Shown: one piece after another, positions 24,577 to 34,114 of the stretch
Layout: every line of letters begins with the position of its first letter
How positions within the stretch are numbered: the first letter of the stretch is position 1
DNA from: Paenibacillus sp. J31TS4
GTDB taxonomy: Bacteria; Bacillota; Bacilli; Paenibacillales; NBRC-103111
Direction of reading: 5' to 3'
NCBI RefSeq assembly: GCF_018403265.1
Contig: NZ_BOSI01000003.1
Coordinates: 310,001 to 374,000 of the forward strand
DNA: 64,000 bases
Position numbers and translations under genes: made by a program
The notes under the pieces: generated by a model
What the model was told of the DNA's origin: nothing
Database searches by the model: none
What the model saw: only the letters and a program-made list of their open reading frames with translations

Positions 24577-24891
24577 ATGTCGACGAACCAGCAGCCCCCC
24601 AGCTACCAGAAATACCAACAGATGATGCAGACGACCCGTTCCCAGCAGCAGGCCCAGGCTCAGCAAGCGATCCTTCAGTCGGGAGCCGATACCCATTCCC
24701 AGCAGATGCAGCAGGTCTACCTGCAATTTCAGAAGGTGCAGGCAGAGCTGCAGCAAGCCCGTAACCAGCTGGAGATGCAAATGAGCGCCCAGCAGCGCCA
24801 GCTGAGCCAAACCGAGCAGCTGCTGCAGCAAACTGTCCAGCAGCTGCAGACGCTTCAGCAGAAGGACGCCTCCCAAGGCTATCTGCAATAG
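24577..24891 (+). CDS. Gln-rich coiled-coil small protein
   Basis: 104 residues from the ATG at 24577 (SD AAAGGAGA); an upstream in-frame start lacks an SD. About a third of residues are Gln, with heptads of Leu/Val/Met from residue 40 to 95 predicting a coiled coil. Soluble, no signal peptide. Divergent from the CotF-like pair, sharing a 214-base promoter region, so a spore-associated role is possible but only inferred from position. Confidence 0.7.
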   Translation: MSTNQQPPSYQKYQQMMQTTRSQQQAQAQQAILQSGADTHSQQMQQVYLQFQKVQAELQQARNQLEMQMSAQQRQLSQTEQLLQQTVQQLQTLQQKDASQGYLQ

Positions 24892-25228
24892 AAGCTCCCT
24901 CAGGAGAAAGGCAACGCGACAGGTGCGGATCGATAGATTTGCGCCTGTTTCGCTTGGGTACGGGCAGCATCCCCATCGCCGGGAGGCTTGCTGTTCTTCC
25001 GATAGCTGTCTTTCCTTGCGGCCGGGAGCGAGCTTGCCGATGTTCTGTTTGCTGTCATTTTTTCCGGTTCGCAGGAGAAGACAGCAACCCGAAGGATTGG
25101 CAGTAGCTAGCCCGACGTATAGCGGATACACTGACACAACAGGCAGCCTCCGCGGCTGGTCCAGTTGGACCGAGCGCAGATGAAAGCGGTTGCCCGTTAA
25201 TCATCGTACGAGGAGAGGGAAAAAAGGA
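24892..25228. other. Upstream region of the sugar-ABC operon
   Basis: 337 bases. ATGAAAGCGGTTGCC at 25180-25194 is close to a CcpA cre site (ATGNAARCGNWWWCA; two mismatches at the right end), 34 bases before the operon start. TTGGCA-15-TATAGC near 25098-25124 is a weak promoter candidate. No RNA gene or terminator recognised. Confidence 0.35.
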
Positions 25229-26749
25229 ATGAAGAATCGTTGGAAGTCATCCGCGAGAGCCGGCACGACACTCGTGCTCGCAGGCAGTCTGCTCGCCGCC
25301 TGCGGAGGCCAGGACAACCCGCCGGCCGCTTCGGGCACAGGCGGCGGAACGAACGAGCCGGTGACGCTGAGCATGATGATCGCTACGCACAACAGCTGGC
25401 CTTATAAAGAAGATTGGGGCATCTTCAAGTGGTACAAGGAAAAAACGAACGTCGAATTCAAAATCGAAGCGCCGCCTAACGACTACACGACGGCAGTCAA
25501 CCTCGCCATCTCGTCCGGCTCGCTGCCTGACCTGATGAACGTAACCGGCCTCACGACGGCCAACAAATACGGAAACGCCGGTGCCTTCGTCAACATTCTC
25601 GACCATCTCGATAAACTGCCCAACTACAAGAAGTTTTTGGACCAGCACCCCGAGGTGAAGGAGACGGTGCTGTCGGCGGACGGCAAGAGCTACCTGTTCC
25701 CCGTCTACGGTCTCGATAAGCAATCCCGCCGTTCGTGGATCTACCGGGAAGACATCTTCGCCAAGCACGGGCTTAAGCCGCCGACCACCTATGATGAGCT
25801 CTATACGGTCGCCAAGAAGCTCAAGGAGCTGTATCCCGACAGCTTCCCGATCGGTATTTTCGACAATCTGGGCCCGCTGAACAACATGACCTACGGTTTC
25901 GGCACCGCCAACACGACTTACTACGACTTTGACAAGAAGGAATGGCGGTACGGGCCGATCGAGGATACATACAAGGAGCTCGTCACGTACATGAACAAGT
26001 TTTACAAGGAGGGGCTCGTACCGCCGGACTTCATGGCGCTCAAGCGCAAGCAGTGGCAGGACCTCTTCACGCAGAACAAGGCGTTCATCGGCAATGACTA
26101 TATCGGGTCGATCGACGAGATCGTCAGTGACAACAAGGACTTTAACCTGAACTTTATGATTCCTCCGAAGGGCGGGCCCAGCGGCGTCGCCAAAAACTTG
26201 AACAACGGCTTCATCACGACCGGCTTCGCCATCTCCTCCAACAGCAAAAAGCAGGATGCCGCCTTCCGCTTCATGGACTTCCTCTATTCGCCGGAGGGCA
26301 TCGAAATTGCGAGCTGGGGTAAGGAGGGCGAGACGTACACCGTGGAGAACGGCAAGAAGAAGTTCAAGCCCGAGATCGGAGATTTCACGAAAATGAGGCA
26401 GAAGTACGGCTTCGCCACCTACGGCACCTACGCCGTTCTTGATATGGAGGGTTTCTTCTCGACCTTCTCGCCGAAGATGCAGGCCGCGCTCAAGGACTTC
26501 GACAAGTACGAAGCCAAGATGCAGCCCCGCGTCGCCTATACCGACGCCGAGAACGAGCAGCTTAGCACGCTGAATGACAGCATCAGCAAATACAAGGAGG
26601 AGCAGGTGGCCAAGTTCATCCTCGGCCAGCGCCCGCTCAGCGAATGGGATGCCTATGTCGCCGAATTCAAGAAGCTGGGCGTCCAGAAGGTGCTGGACAT
26701 TAACAAAACGGCTTACGAGCGCACGCTGAAATACGTGCAGCAAAAATAA
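25229..26749 (+). CDS. Extracellular solute-binding lipoprotein (LipO/YtcQ type, sugar ABC importer)
   Basis: 506 residues from the ATG at 25229 (SD near GAGGAGAGGG). Signal peptide with lipobox LLAAC; Cys25 would be lipidated and hold the protein on the outer membrane face. The mature part follows family-1 binding proteins of the LipO/YtcQ group common in Paenibacillus (WGIFKWYKEKTNVEFKIEAPP, GSLPDLMNV, SRRSWIYREDIFAKHGLKPPTTYDELYTVAKKL). First gene of an operon with two permeases; no ATPase is encoded, so a shared MsmX-type ATPase is likely. Probable ligand is an oligosaccharide; identity unknown. Confidence 0.9.
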   Translation: MKNRWKSSARAGTTLVLAGSLLAACGGQDNPPAASGTGGGTNEPVTLSMMIATHNSWPYKEDWGIFKWYKEKTNVEFKIEAPPNDYTTAVNLAISSGSLPDLMNVTGLTTANKYGNAGAFVNILDHLDKLPNYKKFLDQHPEVKETVLSADGKSYLFPVYGLDKQSRRSWIYREDIFAKHGLKPPTTYDELYTVAKKLKELYPDSFPIGIFDNLGPLNNMTYGFGTANTTYYDFDKKEWRYGPIEDTYKELVTYMNKFYKEGLVPPDFMALKRKQWQDLFTQNKAFIGNDYIGSIDEIVSDNKDFNLNFMIPPKGGPSGVAKNLNNGFITTGFAISSNSKKQDAAFRFMDFLYSPEGIEIASWGKEGETYTVENGKKKFKPEIGDFTKMRQKYGFATYGTYAVLDMEGFFSTFSPKMQAALKDFDKYEAKMQPRVAYTDAENEQLSTLNDSISKYKEEQVAKFILGQRPLSEWDAYVAEFKKLGVQKVLDINKTAYERTLKYVQQK

Positions 26750-26892
26750 GCCGACCGCAGACGGCCCTCGGAGCCGGCCCGGGCGGAGCGCTCCGGTGAG
26801 GCAAGTCCTTGCCAGGGCGTCCGCCGGGCGGGTCCGGGCGCGGTCTCGGCCGGCGGCCAGCAACCCACCTGGAAAGGAGCGAACTAAAGCGC

Positions 26893-27810
26893 ATGCCGTC
26901 CTCCCGCAACACGCTCGCCCGCAGAATCGCCCGGGACAAATATCTGCTCCTCCTCGTTCTGCCCTGCGTGCTGTATTACATCGTGTTCAAATATGTGCCG
27001 ATCTTCGGCATCGTCATCGCCTTCAAAAACTACAGCCTGTTCAAGGGTGTCTGGGCCAGCGACTGGGTCGGCCTCCGATACTTCAAGATGTTCATCGAAG
27101 GTCCGGATTTTTGGCCCATCATCCGCAACACGTTCCTGCTCGGCTTGTACCGGCTCGTCTTTGGCTTCCCGGCGCCGATCATCCTGGCTTTGCTTCTGAA
27201 CGAAGTGCGCCAGGCGTTCTTCAAGCGGTTCGTGCAGACGGTCAGCTACCTGCCCCACTTCATCTCGAACGTCGTGGTGGCGGGAATCGCGGTCATGTTC
27301 CTGTCCCCTACGACCGGGCTCGTGAACCAGATTATTGGCGCTCTCGGCTTTGACCGGATCACCTTTATGGTCGAGCCCTCCTGGTTTCGAACCATCTACA
27401 TCTCCACCGATATCTGGCAGCACATCGGCTGGGGCACGATTATCTACTTGGCCGCGCTCACCGCGATCGATCCGGTGCTGTACGAGGCGGCCCGCATCGA
27501 CGGTGCGAGCAGGTGGAGACAGCTGATCCACATTACGCTGCCGGGCATCGTGCCGGCCATCATGATCATCCTGCTGCTCGACATCGGCAAGATTCTCGAG
27601 GTCGGCTTCGAAAAGGTCTATCTGCTGGCGACGCCGGTCACCTATTCGACGGCCGATATCATCAGCACATACGTCTACCGGGTCGGTCTTTCCCACGGCA
27701 ATTACAGCCTGGCGACGGCAGTCGACCTGTTCACCGGCATCATCAGCTTCCTATTCGTCATCACGGCCAACACCATCAGCAAGAAGCTGAGCGAGCACAG
27801 CATCTGGTAG
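26893..27810 (+). CDS. Sugar ABC importer permease 1 (LplB/YteP type)
   Basis: 305 residues from the ATG at 26893, with AAAGGAGCGA upstream at slightly long spacing. Six membrane helices; the EAA loop EAARIDGASRWRQLIHITLPGIVPA near residue 198 is the contact site for the ATPase. RDKYLLLLVLPCVLYYIVFKYVPIFGIVIAFKNY is the characteristic start of YteP/LplB permeases. Middle gene of the binding-protein/permease operon. Confidence 0.92.
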   Translation: MPSSRNTLARRIARDKYLLLLVLPCVLYYIVFKYVPIFGIVIAFKNYSLFKGVWASDWVGLRYFKMFIEGPDFWPIIRNTFLLGLYRLVFGFPAPIILALLLNEVRQAFFKRFVQTVSYLPHFISNVVVAGIAVMFLSPTTGLVNQIIGALGFDRITFMVEPSWFRTIYISTDIWQHIGWGTIIYLAALTAIDPVLYEAARIDGASRWRQLIHITLPGIVPAIMIILLLDIGKILEVGFEKVYLLATPVTYSTADIISTYVYRVGLSHGNYSLATAVDLFTGIISFLFVITANTISKKLSEHSIW

Positions 27811-27828
27811 CAAAGAGAGGTTGGAACG

Positions 27829-28692
27829 ATGAAACAACGTCTGCAAGCCTTCGACATCATCAATATCGTTGTGCTGCTCATCGTATCGGTTGCCTGTCTG
27901 TACCCATTCGTGTACATGCTGGCCGTCTCGCTGAGCGACAAGATCGCCATCGCCAAAGGCGAGGTCTGGCTATGGCCGGTCAACTTTAATCTGGACAATT
28001 ACCGCTATGTCTTCGAGGACGGACGCGTCATGAAGGGCTACCGCAACACGATCCTGTACGTCGTGCTTGGTACCTCCACCTCGCTTATCCTCACGGCGCT
28101 CGGCGCTTACGCCCTGTCCAAGAAGACCATGGTGTTCCAAAAGCAGATCATGCTGATGATCGTCTTCACCATGTTCTTCGGGGGCGGCATGATCCCGACG
28201 TTCCTCGTCGTCAAGTCGCTTGGGCTCGTCAACACGATCTGGGCGATGGTGCTCCCAGGTGCAATCGGCACCTGGAACCTGCTTATCATGCGGACGTTCT
28301 TCTCCGGACTTCCGAGCGAGCTCGAGGAGTCAGGCAAAATCGACGGCCTGTCGGAGATCGGCATCTTCTTCCGGATCGTGCTGCCCTTGTCCAAGCCGGT
28401 GCTTGCGACGATCGGCCTCTACTACGCCGTCGGCATCTGGAACAACTTCATGGGCCCGCTGCTCTACCTGCGGAGCCAGAGCCTGTTTCCGCTGCAGGTG
28501 TTTCTTCGGAACATCGTCCTATCCGGCGAGCTGATGAACGGGGAAGCCTCGGCTTCGTCCGACCTGCAGATCGTGGGGGACGCGCTCAAGTTCGCGACCA
28601 TTCTCGTGTCGACGCTGCCGATCCTCTGCGTCTATCCGTTCATTCAGAAGTATTTTGTAAAGGGCGCCCTGATCGGGTCCGTCAAAGGATAA
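27829..28692 (+). CDS. Sugar ABC importer permease 2 (LplC/YtcP type)
   Basis: 287 residues, 18 bases after the first permease. Six membrane helices with the variant EAA loop EESGKIDGLSEIGIFFRIVLPLSKPVLATIG. FVYMLAVSLSDK near the start and KYFVKGALIGSVKG at the end are the standard YtcP/LplC ends. It pairs with the 26893 permease. The operon converges on an AraC regulator that probably controls it. Confidence 0.93.
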   Translation: MKQRLQAFDIINIVVLLIVSVACLYPFVYMLAVSLSDKIAIAKGEVWLWPVNFNLDNYRYVFEDGRVMKGYRNTILYVVLGTSTSLILTALGAYALSKKTMVFQKQIMLMIVFTMFFGGGMIPTFLVVKSLGLVNTIWAMVLPGAIGTWNLLIMRTFFSGLPSELEESGKIDGLSEIGIFFRIVLPLSKPVLATIGLYYAVGIWNNFMGPLLYLRSQSLFPLQVFLRNIVLSGELMNGEASASSDLQIVGDALKFATILVSTLPILCVYPFIQKYFVKGALIGSVKG

Positions 28693-28714
28693 TCCCGCCC
28701 TTTGTCTATGCAGC

Positions 28715-30961
28715 TCAGGCTTCTCTCTTGCGAATGACCGATTTGCGGTAATCGCCGGGAGGGACGCCTGTGCTTTTTTTGAACATGCGGATGAAGGAGG
28801 TGCCGTTGCGGTACCCGACGCGCTGCCCGACCTCCTGGACGGTCAGATCGGTCTCCTCCAGCAGCTGCTTCGCCTTGGCAAGCCGGATCTCGCTGAGATG
28901 ATCGCTGAAATTTCGTCCCGTCTTGTCCTTGATGTAGCCGGACAGATAGGTCGGCGACATGTTCAGCTTGTCCGCGAGCAGCTCGAGCGAGATGTCCTCG
29001 TGACAATGCGTCTCGAGGAACGACAGCAGGAAGTCGACGATCTCATACGATTCCTCGCGCTTCCTGCGGATCGCGCCGGCCGCCTCCTCAAGCAGACCGA
29101 CGAGCTCCTGCCGGTATTGGTCGGTCGTGATGCAGTCGGCGAACGGCTCTCTCTCCCGCTCGGCCGCAGGCCAATCCAGCTTCAGCAGCTCGAGCGTCTT
29201 GCGGGTCTTGCGGACGACGCTGTCGACGAACAGCCCCAGCTGGGCAGCCGAGGCGCTGCCCTCCTCCAGCCGCTCGAACTTGCGCGTGAGAAGTGTCCGG
29301 CATGCCGATATGTTGCCGGCCTGCAAATGAACGTAAAAGGCGTGCTCCTCCTCCGCATCGAACTGAAAGTCCTCGTCCAGCGGCTCGCGCTCCCAAATGA
29401 TCTGCGTCTCCTCGAGCGGCTTGGCCTGATGGATCAGCTGCAGCGTCTCCTCGTACGCCCGGTCAAAATCCCCGGTCTCCGCGAACAGCGGACTTACGGC
29501 GACGGTGACGAGGTAGAACGGATGGTCGTGGTCGAACAGAAGCTTCAGCTTGCCGAGGCACTTCTTCAGCTCCTCGGCGCAGGAGCTTGAGTAGACGACA
29601 GACAGGAACTGGTCGCTCTCCATCTGGAACGTATGCGAGACGGAGAATGCTTTGCTGATATAGAGATGGATGACCTCTCTAATGTGCACGGCCATCTCCT
29701 CCGCGCCGACGTTCATCCGCTCCATCGCCGATTCGCGGAAACGGACGGAGAAGCAGACGAGCGTGAACGCCCCTTCGGCGATGAGCCAGTCGCGGTTTTT
29801 ACGCCGGTCGGCGGAGATGCGCTTGAACCGGGTCATGTATTCGTAGTTGGTCAGCAGGGAGCGGCTGCTTCTGAGCTGCTCGTCCGCCTCAAGGCGTTCG
29901 GCCTTCAAATCCCTGAGCATCCGGTGGATATCGTCGAACTCGGCGATGGTGCTCCGGTACTCGTCCGGCTCCTCCTTGCGAAGTCCAGCCAGAATCCGCT
30001 TGAGCGGGCGGTCGATGTTGCGGCTGAACAGGAACGAAGCGAAGAGTCCCGCCAGTATCGTAATCACGAACAGCAGGACGGCGAGCCAGGTCATCTCCCG
30101 GACCTTGAGATTCATCGCCCGGTCGGGGATAACGGTCACATACGTCAGCCCCGACTCGGCACCGCGCTCATAGAAGTAGTAGGTGTCGCCCTTCAGCTGC
30201 CACTGCTCCGTCCCGCCGCTAGACGGCAGCGCGCTCGCGTCGGTCGCGCCTTTGGACTGGAACAGCACGGTACGGTCCGGCCCGAGCAGCCAGAATTGCG
30301 AGTCCGGGGTACCTCGGTAGGCTTGGAACCATTTGTCCAGATCGACGAACGCCGCCGTGTAGCTGGAGGACACCGACAGCTTGGCGACGATCGGCAGCAG
30401 CAGCCGGCCGCCCTGTGGGCCAAACCGGGTACTCGGGTAGACGGTCAGCGCCGACGACGGCTCAAGCTCGTCCCAGAACGACTGGGGATACCGGTCGTTC
30501 GGATAAAAGCGGTTGAACATCCGGTCGGTATCGACGATGCCGTCCTTCTCCAGGACGAAGTACGGCTGGCCCTCCGGGCGGAAATACAGCAGCAGGTTAT
30601 CGAATGCGTAAAACGGGTTATAGACGTTGCCGCGGATCTCGAGCAGCATCTCGTTCATCAACAAGTAGTTCAGCTCCGGCTTGCCGCCCGCGGCGGCCTG
30701 GCGCTGGAGCATGCGGAAACGGTCGTCGTAGGCGAGGTTCAGGAGGAGCCCCTTCCAGGACCGGAACTGCGTCTCGAACGCCTCCGTCATGTCCCGCAGA
30801 ATCGTTTGGTTATACTTAATCGTCTCCTGCTGGATGTTGCGGGTGTAAAAGGAGAGCGACCAGATATTATAAGAGGCCAGAAGCAGAATCACGCCGAGAA
30901 AATAGAGAAAGATCTTGAAAAACAGCGAATTCGGCTTCCACCGCAGGGAAGGAAAAGTCAT
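28715..30961 (-). CDS. Membrane-bound AraC-family regulator (YesN-like output, extracellular sensor)
   Basis: 748 residues, SD AAAGGAGC. Two membrane helices (about 13-35 and 290-312) bracket an extracellular Cache-like domain, followed by a HAMP-like linker and a middle region. The C-terminal 100 residues are a double helix-turn-helix AraC domain (SLELLADKLNMSPTYLSGYIKDKTGRNFSDHLSEIRLAKAKQLL and VGQRVGYRNGTSFIRMFKKSTGVPPGDYRKS). Such one-component regulators sit beside LipO/YteP/YtcP operons in Paenibacillus and activate them on sensing sugars. It converges with that operon, 22 bases apart. Confidence 0.9.
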   Translation of the reverse strand: MTFPSLRWKPNSLFFKIFLYFLGVILLLASYNIWSLSFYTRNIQQETIKYNQTILRDMTEAFETQFRSWKGLLLNLAYDDRFRMLQRQAAAGGKPELNYLLMNEMLLEIRGNVYNPFYAFDNLLLYFRPEGQPYFVLEKDGIVDTDRMFNRFYPNDRYPQSFWDELEPSSALTVYPSTRFGPQGGRLLLPIVAKLSVSSSYTAAFVDLDKWFQAYRGTPDSQFWLLGPDRTVLFQSKGATDASALPSSGGTEQWQLKGDTYYFYERGAESGLTYVTVIPDRAMNLKVREMTWLAVLLFVITILAGLFASFLFSRNIDRPLKRILAGLRKEEPDEYRSTIAEFDDIHRMLRDLKAERLEADEQLRSSRSLLTNYEYMTRFKRISADRRKNRDWLIAEGAFTLVCFSVRFRESAMERMNVGAEEMAVHIREVIHLYISKAFSVSHTFQMESDQFLSVVYSSSCAEELKKCLGKLKLLFDHDHPFYLVTVAVSPLFAETGDFDRAYEETLQLIHQAKPLEETQIIWEREPLDEDFQFDAEEEHAFYVHLQAGNISACRTLLTRKFERLEEGSASAAQLGLFVDSVVRKTRKTLELLKLDWPAAEREREPFADCITTDQYRQELVGLLEEAAGAIRRKREESYEIVDFLLSFLETHCHEDISLELLADKLNMSPTYLSGYIKDKTGRNFSDHLSEIRLAKAKQLLEETDLTVQEVGQRVGYRNGTSFIRMFKKSTGVPPGDYRKSVIRKREA

Positions 30962-31109
30962 CGGGTGTGCTCCTTTGCAGACAGCGCTTTCTTCCCTTCA
31001 TTGTAAACGAATTGCACGGTAGGAAGAACCCATTACAGGCAAAAAGTGACAATGCCTGTTGTGGGGGCGGCACAGCTGCGGAAGGCACAACGGCGGGTAG
31101 CACAACGGC

Positions 31110-31146
31110 AAAAAACGGGAAGCCATTGCGGCCTCCCGTTTTTTTA
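31110..31146. terminator. Terminator downstream of nagZ (bidirectional)
   Basis: AAAAACGGGAAGCC / GGCCTCCCGTTTTT with one mismatch; A-run left, T-run right. Confidence 0.85.
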
Positions 31147-31187
31147 ATTGAGCTGCTGCGTCTTCGGCTGCCGCCCGGATCGGCTCG

Positions 31188-32495
31188 TTACTTGGCCCCG
31201 GCGCCCCCGGACAGGACCTCGCGCACGCTTGCGTTGACACGCTCTACTTCCGGAGCCGGCGCTTTGGCGTCGGTCAGCCGGTACTTGTCCTTCAGCCGCA
31301 AGATGCGGGCGACGCTCTCGTCTATGCGCGCTTCGTCCAGCTTACCCTGCGCGACCGCCTGCTTGAGCGCGTCCAGGACAGCGGTGGCTTTGGCGTATTC
31401 GTGAGCGACCAGCAGAATGTCCGTGCCCGCCTGCACGGATTGAACCGCCGCCTGACCGAGATCGTAATGGCCGATAATCGCCCCCATCGTCATATCGTCG
31501 GTAATCACGACACCCTTATAGCCAAGCTCCTCGCGCAGAAGGCCCGTGATGATCCGGCGGGAAAAGGAGGACGGATGGTCCGGATCGAGCTTGGGAAGCA
31601 GAATATGGGCGATCATGACGGCGTCCGCCCCTTCCTTTACGGCCTCCCGGAACGGCTGCAGCTCGAGCGCCTTCAGCTCCTCAAGCGACTTGGCCACGAC
31701 CGGCAGCTCGAGGTGGGAATCGACGCTCGTATCCCCGTGCCCCGGAAAATGCTTCACGACAGGCACGACCCCGGTCTCCTGCAGCCCTTTCATCTCGGCG
31801 ATGCCGAGCCGGCCGACCAGCTCCGCTTTGCTGCCGAGCGAGCGTTCCCCGATGACCGGGTTGGCCGGATTGCTGTTGATGTCGAGCACAGGCGCAAAAT
31901 TCATATTGAAGCCGAGCGTCTTCACTTCTTCGCCCAGACTTGCGCCAATCCGACGGGCGTAGCCGGCGTCGTTCGAACAGCCCACTTCGGCGGCGCCCGG
32001 GAGCTTGGCGAACTCCTCCGGCATGCGGCTCACCTTGCCGCCCTCCTGATCGACGCTAAGGAAAAGCGGCGCCTTGCCTTCCTTGTTCGCTTCCTTGAGC
32101 GCGTTCAACAGCCCATAAGTCTGCGAAGCGTTCGCAATGTTCGGCTTGTACAGAATAATTCCGCCTACCCGGTGGGTGGCGACGAGCTTCTTCGCATTCT
32201 CGTCCATAGTCTGGCCGTCGATGCCGACAAGCAGCATCTGGCCGAGCTTCTCGTCCAGCGTCATCGCAGCGACGCGCGTCTGGATCGGGTCCGGCGCAGG
32301 TGTCGGCTTGGGCTCCGGAGTTCCCGACGGAGCAGGGGAGCCCGACAGGGAAGCCTGCGGAGAGTTCCCCGCGCTTGGTCCCGGTGACGCCTGGGAGGCG
32401 CCTCCCCCCGCACCGCAGCCCGCCAGTAGGCCGAGCGCAAGCAGGCCTCCGGCCCACCGGCGGAGCCTGTTCGTTCGGACTATCCAATCGGTCAT
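31188..32495 (-). CDS. nagZ: Beta-N-acetylhexosaminidase, GH3 (NagZ-type), lipoprotein
   Basis: 435 residues, SD GAGAGGGA. Lipobox LLAGC with Cys27, then an Ala/Gly/Ser/Pro linker to residue 68. The GH3 barrel carries DQEGGKVSR and KHFPGHGDTSVDSHLELP, the latter containing the His-Asp dyad that replaces a classical acid/base in NagZ, then MIAHILLPKLDP and GVVITDDMTMGAI with the nucleophile Asp. It cleaves GlcNAc from muropeptides during wall recycling, here on the cell surface. It is shorter than the 642-residue B. subtilis NagZ because the second C-terminal domain is missing. Confidence 0.92.
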   Translation of the reverse strand: MTDWIVRTNRLRRWAGGLLALGLLAGCGAGGGASQASPGPSAGNSPQASLSGSPAPSGTPEPKPTPAPDPIQTRVAAMTLDEKLGQMLLVGIDGQTMDENAKKLVATHRVGGIILYKPNIANASQTYGLLNALKEANKEGKAPLFLSVDQEGGKVSRMPEEFAKLPGAAEVGCSNDAGYARRIGASLGEEVKTLGFNMNFAPVLDINSNPANPVIGERSLGSKAELVGRLGIAEMKGLQETGVVPVVKHFPGHGDTSVDSHLELPVVAKSLEELKALELQPFREAVKEGADAVMIAHILLPKLDPDHPSSFSRRIITGLLREELGYKGVVITDDMTMGAIIGHYDLGQAAVQSVQAGTDILLVAHEYAKATAVLDALKQAVAQGKLDEARIDESVARILRLKDKYRLTDAKAPAPEVERVNASVREVLSGGAGAK

Positions 32496-32615
32496 GCGGA
32501 TCCCTCTCTTTCGTCTAACAAAGCCGGTCGGAGCAGAACGCCCCTTCCTGCAGAGCGTTCCCCGGCCTTTGCCCTATTATAACAAAAGACGGGGAATCGC
32601 CAGCCTTCCACAAAA

Positions 32616-32624
32616 TGGTATACT
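32616..32624 (+). promoter_or_regulatory. Extended -10 promoter for the SLH protein gene
   Basis: TGG-TATACT in the divergent nagZ/SLH intergenic region; no clear -35. Confidence 0.45.
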
Positions 32625-32702
32625 GGAGACAGATTCTGCCGCAGACCGACAATCGGCCCCGATTCCGTTCCTGCGTTCGACAAAGGAGAGACCATTCGTT
32701 TC

Positions 32703-34019
32703 ATGAGAACCAAGCTGATTGCGGCGGCCGCGGGCACCTTGATGGCCGCCTGGCTCCTTCCCGCCCCTCTCTCCGCAGCCGCTCAGGCGGAAGCGGACCG
32801 CTCCGCCCATCTACTTACCGCTTATTCCGACGGCCGTTCTCCCGTATCCCCCGCCATCGCCTCGTCCTCCGCCGCAATGACGGCGGACAGGGACGGCCTG
32901 GTTGATTCCGCCGCGCTCCGCGCCGCTCTCTCGGCCAGCAGCCGCGTCATGATCCGGATGACGGGCACAACCGCCTATTTGCCGGCTTCCGCCCTGCGCG
33001 GCGTGAATCCCGGCGCTATGCTGACGGTGTACAACGCGCTTGGCAGCACCTCCCTCCCCGTCTCCGCTCTCGATGTTGAAGCACTGGCGGAGGCGCTCGG
33101 CACGACGCCCGGCGCTCTCTCCGTCAGCGTGACGATCCAGCTGGATCCGGGTCCCCTGTCCGACGCCGCCTTCGCAGCGGCCGCGAGGATCGGCGGGACG
33201 GTCGTCAGCAGCGCCGTCGAATTCCGGCTCGAAGCGCGCGCGGCGAACGGCCGGGCAGCTGCTCTGGATCTAGGACCCAAGCCGGTCTCCCACGTCATGG
33301 TAAGTCTCCGGTCGGCTGATCCCCGCCGGCTGACGGCAGCCCGTTACGACGAGACAGGCGACCGGCTGACCTATGCTCCCGCCTCCTTCGCTCCGCAAGC
33401 CGACGGCACCTCCGCGGCGACCATTCTCGCCAGAGGAACCGGCCTCTATCTGCTGCTGGACCATGCCGTCCGCTTCCGGGATACGACCTCGCATTGGGCA
33501 AGGCCGGAGATCGAGCTGCTCGCCGGGAAGCTGATCGCGGACGGCGTAACGCCGACCACATTCGCGCCCGACCGGCCCATCACGCGAGCGGAATTCGCCG
33601 CGCTCGCCGTCCGGGCGCTCGGCCTGCTGCCTGCCGGGAATGCGCCGGGCTTCTCCGACGTCCCGCCGCGGGCCTGGTACAGCGGCGCCGTCGCGGCCGC
33701 CGCGAGAGCCGGCCTCGTGGACGGCTACGAGGACGGCACCTTCCGGCCCGAGCAGACGATCCGCCGCGGGGAGCTCGCCGTCCTCGCGCTGCGCGCGCTC
33801 CGTTACGCAGGCGCTCCCGAGCCCGGCGAGGCCGATCTCGGCCGGTTCCGCGATGCCGGCGAGCTCGCGTGGGCGCACCGGCCGCTCGCCGAAGCCGTCG
33901 CCGCCGGGCTCCTGAGCGGCGTAACGGGCGACCGGCTGGCGCCGTCCGGCACCGCCACGCGTTCGGAGGCCGTTGTCGTGCTGCGGCGGATGCTCGCCCA
34001 CGCTTCGCTGCTCGACTGA
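32703..34019 (+). CDS. Secreted protein with three S-layer homology (SLH) domains
   Basis: 438 residues, SD AAAGGAGAG. Signal peptide (MRTKLIAAAAGTLMAAWLLP, cleavage near AAAQA). Residues 40-250 form an unrecognised Ala-rich region of possible beta strands. Three SLH units end the protein at about 257-312, 315-372 and 378-434: FRDTTSHWARPEIE...FAPDRPITRAEFAAL, FSDVPPRAWYSGAV...GTFRPEQTIRRGELAVL and a divergent third copy with RFRDAGELAWAHRPL. SLH domains bind pyruvylated wall polysaccharide, so this is a wall-attached surface protein. Confidence 0.92.
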   Translation: MRTKLIAAAAGTLMAAWLLPAPLSAAAQAEADRSAHLLTAYSDGRSPVSPAIASSSAAMTADRDGLVDSAALRAALSASSRVMIRMTGTTAYLPASALRGVNPGAMLTVYNALGSTSLPVSALDVEALAEALGTTPGALSVSVTIQLDPGPLSDAAFAAAARIGGTVVSSAVEFRLEARAANGRAAALDLGPKPVSHVMVSLRSADPRRLTAARYDETGDRLTYAPASFAPQADGTSAATILARGTGLYLLLDHAVRFRDTTSHWARPEIELLAGKLIADGVTPTTFAPDRPITRAEFAALAVRALGLLPAGNAPGFSDVPPRAWYSGAVAAAARAGLVDGYEDGTFRPEQTIRRGELAVLALRALRYAGAPEPGEADLGRFRDAGELAWAHRPLAEAVAAGLLSGVTGDRLAPSGTATRSEAVVVLRRMLAHASLLD

Positions 34020-34062
34020 GTGCAGCCGTGCGAAAGGAAAGGTCCTTCCTATCAGCAAAAAC

Positions 34063-34088
34063 AAAAAGAGGGGCGGCCCCCTCTTTTT
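34063..34088. terminator. Terminator between SLH and Xre-methyltransferase genes
   Basis: AAAGAGGGG-CGGC-CCCCTCTTT stem with A and T runs at both ends, shared by convergent genes. Confidence 0.85.
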
Positions 34089-34114
34089 TGATGACTTAAT
34101 GCAGCGTCTTCAGC

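Noticed and set aside
24353..24625. Plus-strand frame over the CotF-like start and upstream region
   Set aside because: No SD, overlaps the divergent promoter region and the real start at 24577 in another frame.
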